A DNA stretch of 64,000 bases from Amphirosellinia nigrospora. Taxonomy: Eukaryota > Ascomycota > Sordariomycetes > Xylariales > Xylariaceae. The translations under genes and the position numbers were made by a program. The DNA lies in contig SCHM01000008.1 of assembly GCA_004123355.1 (NCBI GenBank), positions 1,049,501 through 1,113,500 on the forward strand, read 5' to 3'. Under the pieces are notes generated by a model. The model was given only the letters and a program-made list of their open reading frames with translations. It ran no database searches and was not told where the DNA came from. This document shows positions 48,981-62,597 of this stretch, one piece after another; the stretch's first letter is position 1; each line of letters opens with the position of its first letter.

Positions 48981-50083
48981 ACGCCCCTGGTTCCAGGCCC
49001 CCTCCGTCCTTTTTATCACATCACACATTTCATATGTATGGCTCATGCGGCACGGGAAATCGGCGTTCAGGACTAGTTCATTTTGCTCCACCTTACTTCT
49101 ACGGTGAGGGATGGCATGTTAAAGAAGGAGAGAAAATTGAAAGGAGCCTTATTCTGGCAAGATATGTCGTCGTTGCAGTTTGTATCGCTGTCATGGCACA
49201 TCCATCATCTTGGAATTTACTGAATGAATAGATGAATAGCTTGCGATGATCGTGTCTACAGGGCTAAGATTATAGTCGTTTACGAAATGCTATCTCGGCA
49301 TTTTATCTTGCATCAAGCAATGCGCATTCGACTACCGTAATCCGTTGCGATAGGAAGTCTTCAACTTTCATTTTTAATTCACATAGACATGTCGTATAGC
49401 AGTAAAGTCTTTCTGGTTGATGTAAATCTAGCGTGTTCCCTCATACTTTCCATATATCGTACGATTGTAATATATTGCAAGCAATAACCAAGCTAACCTG
49501 CTTGTTTTACCACCTCCACCGTTTGCTCATACACGAAAACACACACACACACACCACATTCGACGGTCCTTCAAATCGCGGACGCAAAAAGGCAAAAGGT
49601 ATAGGGTAGTAGTAGAAAGCAAAAGCACAGCACAAAATATCGCATACAAAGACTGAGTAATCGATGAGTGGCAGATAGAGAGAAGCCAATGCAAAAAATC
49701 AACACCAGATACAGTTTGTTTAGTGTGCATAGGCAAAATGACGCTCCTTGACCTTCCGTATAATCAACTTGTGGGTATCCTGTCCTTTACAAGAACTGGG
49801 GGAAAATAAGACAATTAGGAGTAAGGCTGACATGGCACGGTTCTCGGGACCGAGTTTCGCCTTCTCATGCCCCGCGAGAGTAGAAAACCTGCTCAGATCC
49901 ATCGGTATCACCTCTCGGCCGACAAGTAGTTGTATTAACATTTGACGAGCCATTCCCATTCAAAAGCCACAAATATTTGTTGCCAAAACCGACATGAGCG
50001 TGATACTTGAGAACTCCTCAGACGTCAATCCAATCTATTGTAGCAATCCTATCAGCCAAGGAGCCTTCGTTAAAATCCTTGTC
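48981..50083. other. Convergent intergenic region GAR1 / SLM1
   Basis: 1.1 kb between two convergent 3' ends. Contains an AC dinucleotide run near 49543. No gene recognised. Confidence 0.5.
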
Positions 50084-52847
50084 TCAAGACAGGGGTGTTC
50101 CACCAGGTGTACTTCGAGGGTATTCACCCGGCACGTGTGGCACGCTATTGTTTCTTTGGCCACCTGGCCGAGCTTGTCCATTCTGTGGCCCGAAGGTACT
50201 GCTGTTGCGTGGAGCCTGCTTCAGGGAGCCATTCCCCATACTCGTTGGGGTGTGCCCGTCGGCGGGCACAGCAAACGCCGGGGGCTGAGCATCGAACGAG
50301 CTAGAAAGACCGGAATCCTCGCTCAGGCTTGTGACACTAGTCCTTGTAGTCTGGGGCATATTGGCGGAGACTGGACCAGCTACGACGATCGGGGCATTTG
50401 ATGACCAGCCAGAGTTAAACCGCTGCACTCCCAGAGGCTCGCCGTTGTAAGGGTTCACACCATCTTCTCTTGCGGCATAGTCGATCATAACCGCGTGACT
50501 TGGAGCTTGATCGATTCTGATACTTGAGGTGTTTCCGTACGATTGACCAACTTGTTGCGGATGGTAAGTACTAGCATAATTGTCGCCGACCCACTACCGG
50601 GAAGCGCTCCTGCCGCGGCAATTATGTCGTGATCTGCGTTGATACTATTTATTGAGGCTTCCCCCCCCACGTTTGTCCCATGATCTACTAATCCGACCCC
50701 TGAGCTAGTGGGTGATTGCGGCACAAGTAAGCCCCGTTGTGCGTTGACCTGGATATCAGATGGGAATCGCCCACCTGTATGGGATTTGTTCTGGAACGAA
50801 TCCTGACGGGAGCTCGGTATAGAGACCGCCGGATCAGCCGTAAACGGCACGTCGTCTTCCTCATCGACCATGCCGTCGCTACTCATGCTACGTTGGGATG
50901 AGCGTGAGTAAGTCCGAGCGTGGCCCCGGACAAAGTTGCTAAGTTCTTCTGGTGACTTCTCTGTAAGGGCCTTGATATCTTCGTACCAAGCCATCATGGT
51001 ATCGTGACTCTCAGCTCGGAAAACCCAGGTATGTCCTCGATGCATCGTTCCTGTTTGTCTTCCTTTAAGTATGAACTTGTTGGAAGACCCACCTTCTGTC
51101 GAATGGGAACCAAGCTTCTGTTCCGGAAGGTAGAGCGACATGACGGGGACTCCCGTCTTGTCCGCAGACTTGAACTCGTGAAGATGTGTCGGCGAGAGCA
51201 CGTACCTGTCCTTTGTCAGTACTATTCACTATATCATTCCACGTTACATACCACCCTGCCGTGTAGCTCTTCAAATACTTGCTCTTACGTTCGAGCAGCC
51301 CCGCTCGGATTTCCTGACAGGCGTAATGGTCCCGGCCTGGGTAATGAATGTGTTCCGCTGTTCTGATCGGGAGATCTGGATCCACGAACTGAGAATCCCT
51401 CTGGATAAAGTTAATCCACTCGCGGTCTTTGGGCATAGCGATGGGACCGGACCGGAGTTCATCAATTGTACAATAGCCAGCATCCGCTTCCCTCTTAAGG
51501 ATACCTGCATAGGCGTTGTATGACTGCTGAATCTCACCAACAACGATTGATTCGAGTTCCCGGCCAGAAGCCTCCAGGTTCAGGTAGGCCTAGAAGCCGA
51601 TGTCAGTCATAACCCTTGCCTTATCACAGTAGGAGATCATATACCTGATGTAGATAGTTTTCTTCATCTAGCTGTCGCTCTACTTGTCGATCCACTGCCA
51701 GCCTCAGAAGGTAAGGATCTTGCTTTCCAGTTGTCATTGAAGGGTCAAGTTCATTTTGCCCCAAAACGTCTTGAAGGGCCTTAACAGCTCTTCTCGTCCC
51801 ATCCATCTCCTTCTCGACGGAGTTTTTGAAGTCCCCAGATAAGCTCTTGATCTCCTTCATCTTCTGGTTCAGGTCATTTCTCAACCCAGTCAGGGACAAA
51901 ATGACTTCTCCTTCGATGTCTTTGGCTTTGTTTGCTTCAATGATGGATGTTTTGTGGTAACTCCTGAGTATTTGCAATGCCTCGTCCAAGCCCTCGGAGG
52001 CCAAGAATCCGGGTGGGGTAGAAATGTTATTACAGACATTGGCGAGCTTCAAAAGCGACTTGGAGCGGTGTTCGTAGTGGTTTTGTATTTCTCTGAAATA
52101 TGCGATCAAGTCCTTCAGGATCTTCCGCCAAGCTAACATATGACATCTTAGTCAGCCAGCATACAGAAAGACGGAGGAAGACGAGCGAACGATTGGACCC
52201 GGGTTTATTCACTACTTACATTGGAACCTCTGGGCTAAAATTTCGGTAGGTGCACCTGAGGTAGGAACGGGACAATAGAAGGCGCTGTGGATCTCATCTG
52301 GCTGATGCGAGCTCTGTAGCACTAGACTTCTTACGCTCCCGGCTTTCATGCTCCTCCGACTGCTGCTCCGCTTCAAGCTAGTGCTGCGGCGCAACGAATT
52401 CTTCTTCTTAAGGGTGTTGCCTCTCGACAACGAGATGCCGTGGGCGCTCGTGCTGTCACCGGTGATGATCTCGGACCGTGAGGCTGTGAAGTTAGCATGC
52501 ATGTTTGGGCTCTGTGATCGCTGTCGTTGCTGCTGCTGGTGCTGCTGGTATGGATGATGGGCGGCAGATGGTCCATCAACGATAGAGCCGCCTCTTACAC
52601 TAGCGTCCCATTCTTCATTAAACTTGGGCTGCCGGCCGTCAGGCGGGACAGCTGATGATATATGCGCATTGGCTAGGGTGTTGGACAGGGTCTGGTCTTG
52701 TATAGCCATATCTTGCGACGGATAGGAGAAGTAGCCGACAGAGGGCGGTCGCTGATGCGAAGATGTGGCGCCGGTTGTGAGGCTTCTGCCGTCGAGGGAG
52801 GCCGGGTTGATATTAGCCAGCGGAAGCGGAGCCTGAGCCGACGACAT
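50084..52847 (-). CDS. SLM1: PH/F-BAR-like phosphoinositide-binding protein Slm1, TORC2 effector
   Basis: Plasma-membrane adaptor that binds PI(4,5)P2 and links TORC2 to downstream kinases and eisosomes. Start ATG at 52847 (MSSAQAPLPLANINPAS); introns 52133-52219, 51590-51644 and 51206-51251; about 858 residues. Order: disordered Ser/Gln-rich N-terminus with a basic Ser-rich patch (KKNSLRRSTSLKRSSSRRS); F-BAR-like helical domain (WRKILKDLIAYFREIQNHYE ... LQDVLGQNELDPS); PH domain (REIRAGLLERKSKYLKSYTAGW spans the start, then FVLRAESHDTMMAWYEDI-like end); Ser/Pro-rich tail (PSSRQDSFQNKS). The second to fourth exons join in frame. One break near 50590 separates the last ~165 residues. The 46 bp intron is short but has proper GTATGT and CAG ends and restores the conserved GWYVLSPTHLHEF. 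Confidence 0.92.
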
Positions 52848-54306
52848 AATGCACTGACGCAACCGCCTGCTTCAGTAATCGGGATCAGGATCGGCTTGTC
52901 GGCACGTTGGCTTGGCCGAAGTAGGGTCTAGTTGCCCACTAGTGTGAGCTGATGTTGCAAGAACCCAGCAGGCGCCCGAGAGACTGTGTGGCGGTCAGGG
53001 GGTCGTGCGTCCAAGGGAAATGGACAGATAGAGTTTGCGACGGCGGATGCACGCGATGCGAGCGTGGACAGCGCCGTCTTAGATCTTAGTTGGATGCGGG
53101 AAGAACACGGCCAATCGTGAATGGTCCTAAATGAGATCGTACTAGGCTGGTTAGTGAGAGCATGTGAGGAGAGCGAGAGGCTATGTGCAACGTCTTAAAA
53201 GGCCGATAATAATCATTGTTGTTGGTGGTTGGTGGTTGGTGGTTGGTGGTTGGTGGTTGGCAGATGTATCCTACAATAGGAATAGGGGCTTGGTGCGGCG
53301 TACCTACATTCATTCAGTTGCTTTGTCTTTGTTCCAAAACCAAGCGCGCGTAATTGCGAAAGCTTGCGGTGAGAATAACAGAAGAGGAGGCCAGACCAGG
53401 TAGCCGGTTACCTAGATGGGTTGGTAAGATATATCAATCAGTCACTGTTGTTGCTGGACAAGCCAAAAAACAACAAAAACGCACACGTTGGGGAGAACAA
53501 GTGGCTGCATCACAAGCTAGAGGTCGTCGTGGTGGTGCTGCTGCTGCAACAAGGCGACTGGTTCGTCGAGAGTCAAGATGTATCGGACTGGGTTGGATGA
53601 CGGGGAGGCCTGTTGTCGTCATCAGCATGGTTGTCCCCCTTCTATCCGCTTCTGGTAAGCCCCACCAAGCGGCGCTATGGGGCTGGTGTCTTGAATCCCA
53701 ATCGACCGCAGGCTGCCCGCCAATGAGACGCGGGGTATCACGGTATAACCTCAAGACCATCCTACGATGACGTAGCTGTAAGGACACTTCTTATGACTCT
53801 GTGCCCCCCTTCCCTAATACAACTTGAACCATCCCCGCAAATTAGGAAGCACTAGCAGGTGATAGTACCTAGGTATTTTGATACATGTAGATCTTAGGAG
53901 CACGCATTAGGTACTTGTAGTATGATATATAATCTTGCATCTTTTAGCCCTTACTTATAGATATATATACGACTTGTAAGCACATACGATTGGGTATAAC
54001 TATACTAAATTCATCTCCCTATACTTATTGTATGTTCGATTCATGTCAGTAGCATGGGCGGCTAGTTTGAAAACGCCCGCCTCGTAAGCCTCTTCAGCAA
54101 TGCCCAACGAACCTCTGACGACTAGCTCACGCAAATGCAATGAAAACATATTATGCCCCGGATCCAATCCCATCTAGAGCGCCCCACACTATTCATGCCC
54201 AAACCAGCGGCTCGCATTGTGTCCCATAGGGATTTCTATCTCTTGAACTTATCACCATCCTAACATGTAAGCATATTGTTTCCTCTGAACAAGCTCGCCA
54301 TCCCCA
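52848..54306. other. 1.5 kb intergenic region upstream of SLM1
   Basis: Holds the SLM1 promoter and the 3' flank of LDB17. A 7 bp minisatellite lies at 53224-53258. A frame at 53354-53770 is Arg/Ala-rich without recognisable motifs and is not called. Confidence 0.5.
53224..53258. repeat. (GGTGGTT)5 minisatellite
   Basis: Five perfect 7 bp copies, followed by a partial unit. G-rich on the plus strand with GG pairs at regular spacing, so a weak two-tier G-quadruplex is conceivable. Located about 380 bp upstream of the SLM1 start codon. Confidence 0.9.
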
Positions 54307-56022
54307 TCAGCCAAACGAGAGCTTGCCACGCCGTCGAACTATCAATGACCTGTCATTATCTCTGCCTTCTTCCCGAGGACCTAGACTAAGGGGCGAACCA
54401 ATCTCCTCCGAAGCTGCGGAGACTGCCTTGAACCTGCCCTTACGCCGCGGCGGTGGTGCCTTGGGTGGAATCTTCTTGGACGGGCCCCCATTACCGTTCA
54501 CGTGCTGGATGGCGGGTACGCACGGATTGCCATACCTGTGTTTTGGTACTTCGGGGGGATCTTCTTTGCTCTGTTCGGTATTGGTGCTACTAGCTTCGTC
54601 CCAGCCGCTCCCGATTCGACGGGGGATAAGTCTAATCCTGCTTCACCCTCTGCTTTCCGACTTCGCGTCTGGACTCCCGGCTTTTCCATGACTTCGGCCA
54701 CATCAACAACACTAATGTTACTGGCGGTGTCCGTGGGGGAGAGACTAATCCCGAGAGACCTGCGGGCAATTTCCCCGGCGCTGTTATCCTCTAGAAGCCA
54801 TTTCACCTTTGTTACGCGGTCCACAAGTCGTAGGGTTGTCTCATCTGCAGCCTCGAAATGCGTGTTGCCCGTCCCTGCCAACAACTTCATGACCTTCTGT
54901 ATTTCCTTCTTTTTATAATGTGGGGGTTGGCTCAGCGGCGTGTGTGCGAGCAAGGGGTACAGTACTCGGAGATATGTGTGTCGCAAAGACATGAGTTCGT
55001 TTGGTAAGTCTAGAAGGTTGCGGATGATGACGTCGAGGAGGACATGAAGGTCGTTCGTGTAGAAGTATTCGTAGGTGGCTTTCGTGGTGAAGAGAAGATA
55101 CAGCAGCTTGAGGATCAGTAGCTGCATCGACGTCTCTGTTTCGCGATTCAGCAGGAGTATGAGGTTTTCGCCGAAGGTTTTGTAGTGTGTCCCGTTAAGA
55201 CTCAGGCACTTGACGACTCTGTTGGTCAAAGGAACGGTGGGCGGGGTAGGGTCAGCGACGGCCGTAGCGGACGCAACCATGTACTGCTCATTCAAAACCA
55301 GCTGCTTCTGTGTAAGTCCGGCGGTAACCGATAGGGCGTTGGGCAGCAACTTACCAAGACACGAACGATGGGGTAATGACATGGATCGTTGGCATCGTCA
55401 GAGAGGATCTCGGTCAGCTCGAAGAGGTAGTTTACAAAGCCGTCGTCGACGTGTACGAGATCCTGGACGCGCAGCTTTTGGATCCGTGACATCTCATAGA
55501 CCAGCTCAAGTAGCAGGCGGTGCAAAGGGGGGTCGTCTTCTTTGCGGCCGTTGATGAGCTCTATGAGGCGGTGGAAACAACTCTCCTTGATCATGGTGCG
55601 GAACGTCATCTCATTTGCCCTCCCCGAGGAGCAGAAAGCTAGCTATGGGATATAGGTGCGCAGCCTCGTCGTCTTGCAGCAGGCTGTAGATGATCTGGGT
55701 CCGCACATATGCTGCATTCTTGCTGAAGAGACTGCCCTGCAGGAGGTATTGTGAACAGGTCGCCACGTCGTCTTCGGAGAGGGCAAACTCGGTACGGCAT
55801 CTCGAAGCGAGCGACAGCCATATGCGCAGGGCGTCGTCGATGGTTTCGGGAGCGTGCGCAGCACACTTGGTGGCAACGACGTTGGAAATTTCTGAGGTGG
55901 GCGGGAGTCAGTCAGCGTGGCAATGTGCGATGCCGGCATCAAAGAGGGCAGAAAACCCACGCACCATTCCAAAGCTGCTCCTCGTTCTCTATGCTTACAT
56001 ATTCGCTGCCCGTTCCGGCCAT
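54307..56022 (-). CDS. LDB17: SPIN90/Ldb17-family activator of Arp2/3
   Basis: Actin-patch protein (S. pombe Dip1, yeast Ldb17) that activates Arp2/3 to start linear filaments for endocytosis. The ATG at 56022 gives [19 protein letters not shown]; introns 55890-55964 and 55308-55354; about 531 residues. The SPIN90 leucine-rich domain is clear: [61 protein letters not shown] and [20 protein letters not shown]. The C-terminus has Pro/Lys-rich SH3-binding-like sequence ([17 protein letters not shown]). Frame breaks near 55618 (GGG one short) and 54537 (AAAA one short) are typical of the window. Confidence 0.9.
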
Positions 56023-56823
56023 GGTGTTGCGGGAAAAGCTAGCCTACGAGGAGGGCCAGTCGCTTCATTCCGAACGGCGAGTGCAGCGCACGGGCGATAA
56101 GAAGGGGTTGGTTATGTGCTCCGCGTGATGAGATTCCCGACCTGCAAAGTTGATTCCAGGGCATCGACTGCGCGCGTGTTAGCTTGGTCTAACAAGCCAC
56201 ATTGATGGCCACCGGTACATTTGGCGCCCTGCAAGATAACGTCTTGTTACGATAGGAGAAATGAGCCTCGGGTTACGAAGCCCCTTCTACTTTGCGGTAA
56301 AACACGAAGCAAGTTGGGTATGTGGTATGTAGCGTGTTAGGTGGGGTACCTGTTGGGTAAGGTAGGTATTTCACAGGAGGACTAGGTACCTACTTGTAAT
56401 TGATACCTACCTACTTGCCCTCAGGTACCTAGAGACGTCACCACGCCCACTTTTCCCCCGGGTTCTGTCAATTTAAGTATGATTTAACAAATGCCGACTA
56501 GGTAATTTTATTGACTATTGTAAGTGACGCTTTATGCACCGACTCCACACAGGTGATGAGAAAACTGAGCTTTGTGGTCATGCTCGGGCCTTTTCAGCAT
56601 CAACTGTATTGGCCACTCAAGAGCCATTTCCGTTCCATACTGAAGATGCCTCCGAACTGAGGATGCTTGGGGAACTCATCGCTAAACGTGTCTAGGTATA
56701 CAGCCGATATGTCCGAATCCCGCCGTTTCCAAGTGATAGTCAACTAGATCGGGTTCAAATCTTCCCTGCACCAACACCCGACACGATTGCTTTGTTGGCG
56801 GGGAGACTTGCTGGGGGAACTTG
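56023..56823. other. Intergenic region with dense CCTAGGTAGGTA-type motifs
   Basis: 800 bp between LDB17 and the 3' end of MSN5. The stretch 56330-56440 is packed with GGTACC, GGTAGG and CCTACC units. No gene. Confidence 0.55.
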
Positions 56824-59800
56824 CTATATTTCGAACAAGCCGGCTAGTCCGTCCAGTCCATTGGTAGCGTCTGCATCGGCGCCTGCAGTCGATGTTCTAT
56901 GGTTTGTAGACTCTGGCGCCATCATAAACTTCTGTGCCATCATGCTGCGTGTCGTTTTCCTCGAGGTAGCTTGTGATGACGGCAATCCGACGCTCTTTGA
57001 TAGTTTCCCCATTTCCGACACACTTACGCCCTTCAGATTGCGCAGCAGCTCCAAAATTACTGCTCGCTGCCCGCGAGAACTAGTCCCACTCCTAACCATG
57101 AATTCAATGCCTTTGTCCACTTCCACTGGTTTCATATTCGGTAGGGACACGAGTACGTCACGCGCCGTTGTGCTCAGATGGCTGTAGTGGACTACAATCG
57201 CAGCAATGAGACCTGCTAGTTCTTTTTGCTGCTCGACAAAATGAGGCTCGTGGAGCGAAGTGACGCAGGCCATTACTATATCTCTTGATATGTACTCGCG
57301 AATAGCCGATGCAGTTTCGGCTGGGACCCAGGGATTGGCTGTGCGCCTAGTCTCAGATCTCTTATCTGTTTCGATCAACTCAAGGGAGCCTGAGCCTGAG
57401 CTATCGAACTCGGGGACCACACTTTTCAGAACGCGCAGGATAATACTGCAACATCGCGTATCTTTTATCCCTATGGCACGAGTGCAGAAGATGAGTAGAG
57501 GCTCTACAATAGAGGAATGCATTAAACAAAAGTTTCTCAAGGAAGGATACTTTTCCAAATCCTCATTCAAATCCTGGCCCTTGAGGTTATCTATACCAGT
57601 CACGTCAGTATGGACGACCTATCCAGAAACGGTAAACTCACTTTGCCGAGCAGGATCGAGGAAATCCGCCACTAACATCACAGACGTATACGTTAGTTGT
57701 CTAAGGATGCTCTCATTTTTCATCTCCTCTGTTAAGTCGTCTCCTGTAGTTTCAACTACTTGCTGTTGACCAAGTTTTGCCCATTCACCACTGACTCTGG
57801 CATCCATCTGCCGAAAGCAAGCTTCCAGTATGGGGGGCAAGAAGTGATCTCGCAGGGGCACAGGGCAGTTATCGACAAGGAACCTAAATTAGATTAAGAA
57901 GATTGATCAAAACTGATGGCTGATAGGCTGGATCCTGAGCCAGAATTGCGAGCTAACGGTTCCGGAAGTTCGCTGAAGCCATAGAATTGCGCATCAAGTC
58001 GTGTCATACAGTAGATAATCGCGTAGCACGACTCTCGTATCATCCACGATAGTCGCAGCCACCTCAGTGTGTGCTTCTTATCCAGCACGCGGCATAAAAG
58101 TCTTCCTTACTGCCCTCGGATATACCAGATTGCCAAAGCGATCGGTTAGTATACGGGCGACATGTTCTCATCTCTGGCGGAAGTACTATCCAATTATCAA
58201 GAGGTGAGGCGTGAGCGTGGCTGCAAAGTAGCTATTGGCCGTACGCTTGGAGACGGTGTCCAATTACCTCAGAAAGTTCAGCAGTTCGGGTTAGATAATG
58301 GGGAAGCAGTCCTCCACAAAATAGTTGAGACTTGGAAGGGTTCTTGTCCCTTTCGACTTTATCGACAGAGCACGTGAGAAACGACTTCGTTAAGCGTAGC
58401 GGTAAACTCTGGCGAGATGTTAGGCTGTTGGCTTTCTATCAGAATTAGTAGAACTCACAGTCTGCCGCGCTTCTAGCTCGATTTGTAAGGCCTTGCCTTC
58501 CTCATCGAGCTCCACAGAACCCCAGTCTTGAATCTCATGCATTCGTTTGCGGTTACTATTCTTGCTTTGTCTAACCCCATGAGCTCGCAAAAGCTAGTAT
58601 GGGAACTGAGGCCCTGTTTCAATCGAGGATCTTGCCACTGAGCCTTTATAGGGTCGAGGAATCCTTGGAGTTTGCAGACCTTTGTAGTCTGTCCAGTCGA
58701 CGGGACCGATGGCTAGTAGGTATCAGCATATACTCATAGTAGAAGAAGGAATGGCTTTACATGATAGTGAACAAAAACGTCTGGTATGACATTTGACGTT
58801 TTTCATCCAATGTGCCAGACGAAATCATCTTAACCTTTGTCGCTATTTGATCATAGACATCCTATTCCTCTAATCAGTATGTGGGAAGATGAACTAGGAG
58901 TCTTGAGACTTGCTAGCAAGTGATCAGGTAATTTAGCCGCGAGTCTCTGAAGCTCGACCATGCTTTCTCCTTGAAGCTCCTTAATCGCATCGCTGTACAC
59001 TTTGTGTCGGGTTGCGTGGCTGGCCACGTCACAAGAATATGCTCGAGGACTTTGAGCATGAATGAAGGGTTCTTATCAAGGACAGAGGTAGAAAATGCTA
59101 CTAAAAGTGCAAGATCCGTTTCGTATGAGTGGTCCTACGATAGTCAGTTGTTGATCCGAAAAGATGAATTTTGTCGAGACGGACCTCGAATTTCATCTCC
59201 AAGAGTCGATTACACCAGCTTCGAGACTGCTCGAGAGAGAGTTGAATTCCTGAACCTGATACTCATCAGTTTGGGACTCAGAGAGGCCTTGAGGGCGACT
59301 CACGTCCTGTTTGCCGTCACGTCTAAAGCCGGCCCTCCATTTGCTGTAACCTTTAAGACTGCTTCGATGACTGTCGCCCGCGCATCGACCCGCAGCACAG
59401 GCTGGATACTTTCGAATAGTTTGCCACTGAAGCCAGTCAGCATACCCTATAATTGAAGGGCCAGGGCTCTCACTATCAAGAGGGGGGCAATCGTCATAGA
59501 GATGAGCTAAGACATTCTCAGTCTGTCCAAGTATATGTTCCATAGCATCAGATACCTTGAGGTGAACTATAATCTCAATGACTTGTGAGGCATAGCGTCG
59601 GTAGTTGCCTAAGAATAAATGCCGTTCGGGGAAAGTGTCAGTGTCCTCAAACAAAAGGCGAATGGTTGGGTCCTCGCTATCCTCAGGAAGACACTCGTAT
59701 CGAATAAGCCTAATACTACAAACTTCCAGCAAAGGCCCAATCACCGCGGCTATTGCTGCAATGGGACCCAGTCCCGGATGGTTCAATAAACGGCACCATG

Positions 59801-61113
59801 TAACTAGCACTGGAATAGAAACCACCAAACTTTGATTTTGAGTGATTAACAGAAGTAGCTGCAGAAAGCCCATCAAGTCGACTTGCGATGATTCCGTAGG
59901 CAGCACTGAAAACCGTCGTTCTAGGTAATTAGCTAGATAGGAGATGAACTAAGGCTGAAGTCAACACAGAATCAGCAACGCGATTATTTTTCTGGACATA
60001 CCTCAGATAGCTTTTTAGAGAGCTGATATTTGTCATCATCTAGATCGTCCGGATCGATGACGGACCACTCGAATAATTGTCTAAAAGCGTGACATATCGA
60101 CCATCATATAACGGAACTACGAGTTCTAGGAACTCCTCATCGTCAAAGCTAGTGCGTGAATAAAGAGCGTGTAAAGCTTCCAAAGACGCCTTATTTGTTC
60201 AGAAGACCAGATTATAGGCGCTGAAGGAATGGTACTGACCTTCTGAATGTCAACGTGAGAGGCGCGGAGGCCTTCGCATATGACAGGCACAGCTCCTGTC
60301 ACTGTCACTGCTTTCGGAATAACCATGGCATCAAAGTATACAAGACCGCAAAGCCGCGGAGGGCGCAGCTACGTAGATCTTCGTTGTTCTGGACGTCCCG
60401 GATAAGCACTGCCGGAGCAACTCGACGACTCGCGCCAACCACCCCCTCCCTGAGCGCACCTCGGGACCGCTTCTCGGTTTGGGTAGGCCTCGAGCAGGAC
60501 AGTAGCAGGCGTGAATATCTCGACCGAGCCTTGCTAAGACCTTCTCGCGGAGATGACAACCATATCATCACTGTTGAATATTTCATCGGACAACGTTTCT
60601 AAGACGCCAACACAAATTCCTTATGCACGGCAGAATCAGGTACTTGCCACAGCTGAACGAGAAGCAAGTCCATCTCCATCCATTCTGTGCCCCAGCTCCT
60701 CTTGGCACCTCAACCCATAACTGGGCTATCTTGTTTCTCAAGTAGACGGGGTCGCCCTTTGCGACGTCACGCGACAGCTGCAACACCCAATCCCGCAGAG
60801 CCTTTGCCTCGGCCGTCGTGTAGGTTGTCCATTTGTGTTTGATAGCGTGGTCGAGCAGTGACAGGCATAGTGTCTGACCACAGGAGACTGGTTCGTGTCA
60901 GAGGCCAGGCGAAAGCCGTGTGTGGGAGCTTCCGGGATGTCTTTGATCGACTCGAGAAGGGACTGGGCATATTTGCGCTCGTCGTTGGAGGAGTATGGCT
61001 GTACACAACGTCGAGGGCCTGTTGGATTTTAGGCAAGACCTGAGCATCGTCAGTTGCATGGGGAGCGGCACGTCCACCCATCCCGTATCTCCATTGATCG
61101 GCTGCGCAGCCAT
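56824..61113 (-). CDS. MSN5: Exportin-5/Msn5 nuclear transport receptor
   Basis: Karyopherin-beta that exports phosphorylated proteins (and RNA in other lineages) with RanGTP. The ATG at 61113 gives [18 protein letters not shown]; the stop is at 56824; roughly 1200-1250 residues before removing several short introns, matching the family. N-terminal HEAT repeats include [32 protein letters not shown] and [20 protein letters not shown]; further helices read SALREGV-like in 60300-60590. The C-terminal third is most diagnostic: [60 protein letters not shown] and [13 protein letters not shown]. Frame breaks are frequent (for example near 61053, 60985 and 60885, and several between 57900 and 60200), so exon borders in the middle were not fixed. 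The low-quality sequence makes this the gene most likely to be split by automatic annotation. Confidence 0.87.
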
Positions 61114-62597
61114 CGCGCGGGGTTGGGAGCGACTGTGGCAGCAGAAGTATACAGTCGGCGGACGGCGATCTTGGAGGGCAGTGGCGGGAGCACTCGTCCT
61201 ACTACTTTGTCTTAGACGTGCACCATCAGGCAACGAGTCACCGTGTGGCAACAAGCGCCAGACCAGGCGAGGCGGTATTGAAGGTAGGCAAATCGCAAAA
61301 CGAACAAGCCTGCGTGCGCAACCGAGGAGGCAGAGAGACGACGAAGGCTTTGGTGGTATGAGCAGGTGACGATATCTATATTATCATGGTGCAAAGTGTC
61401 AATCACGCTCGGGGTGCTTTAGGACTGTGCTTGGGACAGTATGGAGGTGCAGATAGACAGAGGCTGTTGAGTTTTACGGAATTTCTCGCAGGGGTGTCCA
61501 GGACGATTGAAGTCTAGCTATCTGAAGACTCGATGGCCAACGGGGGAAAGGCACTGGATTAAGTTGAGGTTGGCTTGTAAGATCGGATGAGTGCCTGGAG
61601 GTACCTCCCCAGGACTGTCGTTGACAAGCGTCGATGCACAATTCGCTAAGTAACTTAGTGGTTACGAGCTGCTTATGTATCTAGTGTACCTAGGTAGGTA
61701 CTAAGGTGCACAATACCCGTGACATGACCTCCTGCCCTTATTAAAGCATTAAAACCCTCCAAGTTCCATTATTACCTTATTATTATAGTGCCCCTAGGTA
61801 CCTACCAGGGAGGTCAATGACTGACGACTCAAAAAAGTCCAGACTAGGTATCTCTTACAGAGATAGTCAATGCATCGATGTCCCAAGGACCAGAATTCCT
61901 ATAATACCATTGAAATTAGGTAGTGTACACCACAGCAATAACGTGAATGATCGAAAAAAGTTGCGCGACGCGCCTGTGGGACATAAATCCAGCCAACAGG
62001 GATGCTGCTGGACCCAACTCGCATGGAACTTGGCCCAAAGAGCCATCTCGATACTGCATACATTGAGTACATACTCGAGCTGCAGTGTCCACGGGTCTTG
62101 CAGATAAAGATAAGGTATCAATGATCGCGTCGACAGGTAAATCCACAGGTACAAAGTCCCCCCGAGCACTAGTGTGCCTCATGGAAGACAACGACACAAC
62201 TTGGAAACGTGCAATGTCCATCATGATAGCTCGAACTTTCAATTTATGCTACCTATTGCATCGTTCTTTCCCCAGCAACAGTTGCCCAGAACCTCCGTCT
62301 ATTGCACAGACACAGCAAAGTTCAAAGCTTACATACAATGTCAGCAAATGTGTTATGAATGACATACACAAGAACAGTTCTAATCAAATTAAATGATTGC
62401 TACGAAACTCGGATGAGCTGAACTGTCCTGTCACTACCCACAGGAGATAAAGTATATTACTCTGTCCCGTTGCCAGCAGTGCTCTTCCTCGCGTTAGGAA
62501 TTACATAACAATACCGATTGCGTACCTACCCATATGGAAATTCCATAGGCAAAGCAGCCGGTCATAGAAGCTTGTAGACACGCAGCGGAGAGGCCGG
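61114..62597. other. 1.5 kb intergenic region, MSN5 5' / DPH7 3'
   Basis: No gene recognised. CCTAGGTAGGTAC-type motif copies occur at 61685-61705 and 61790-61810. Short frames around 61820-62400 have no coding character. Confidence 0.5.

Noticed and set aside
53354-53770. 138-codon Arg/Ala-rich frame
   Set aside because: Low-complexity, overlapped by an equally long antisense frame; judged chance.
56748-56775. tRNA-like 3' end (GGTTCAAATC followed by ...CACCA)
   Set aside because: The T-stem does not pair and no matching acceptor, D or anticodon arm lies upstream.
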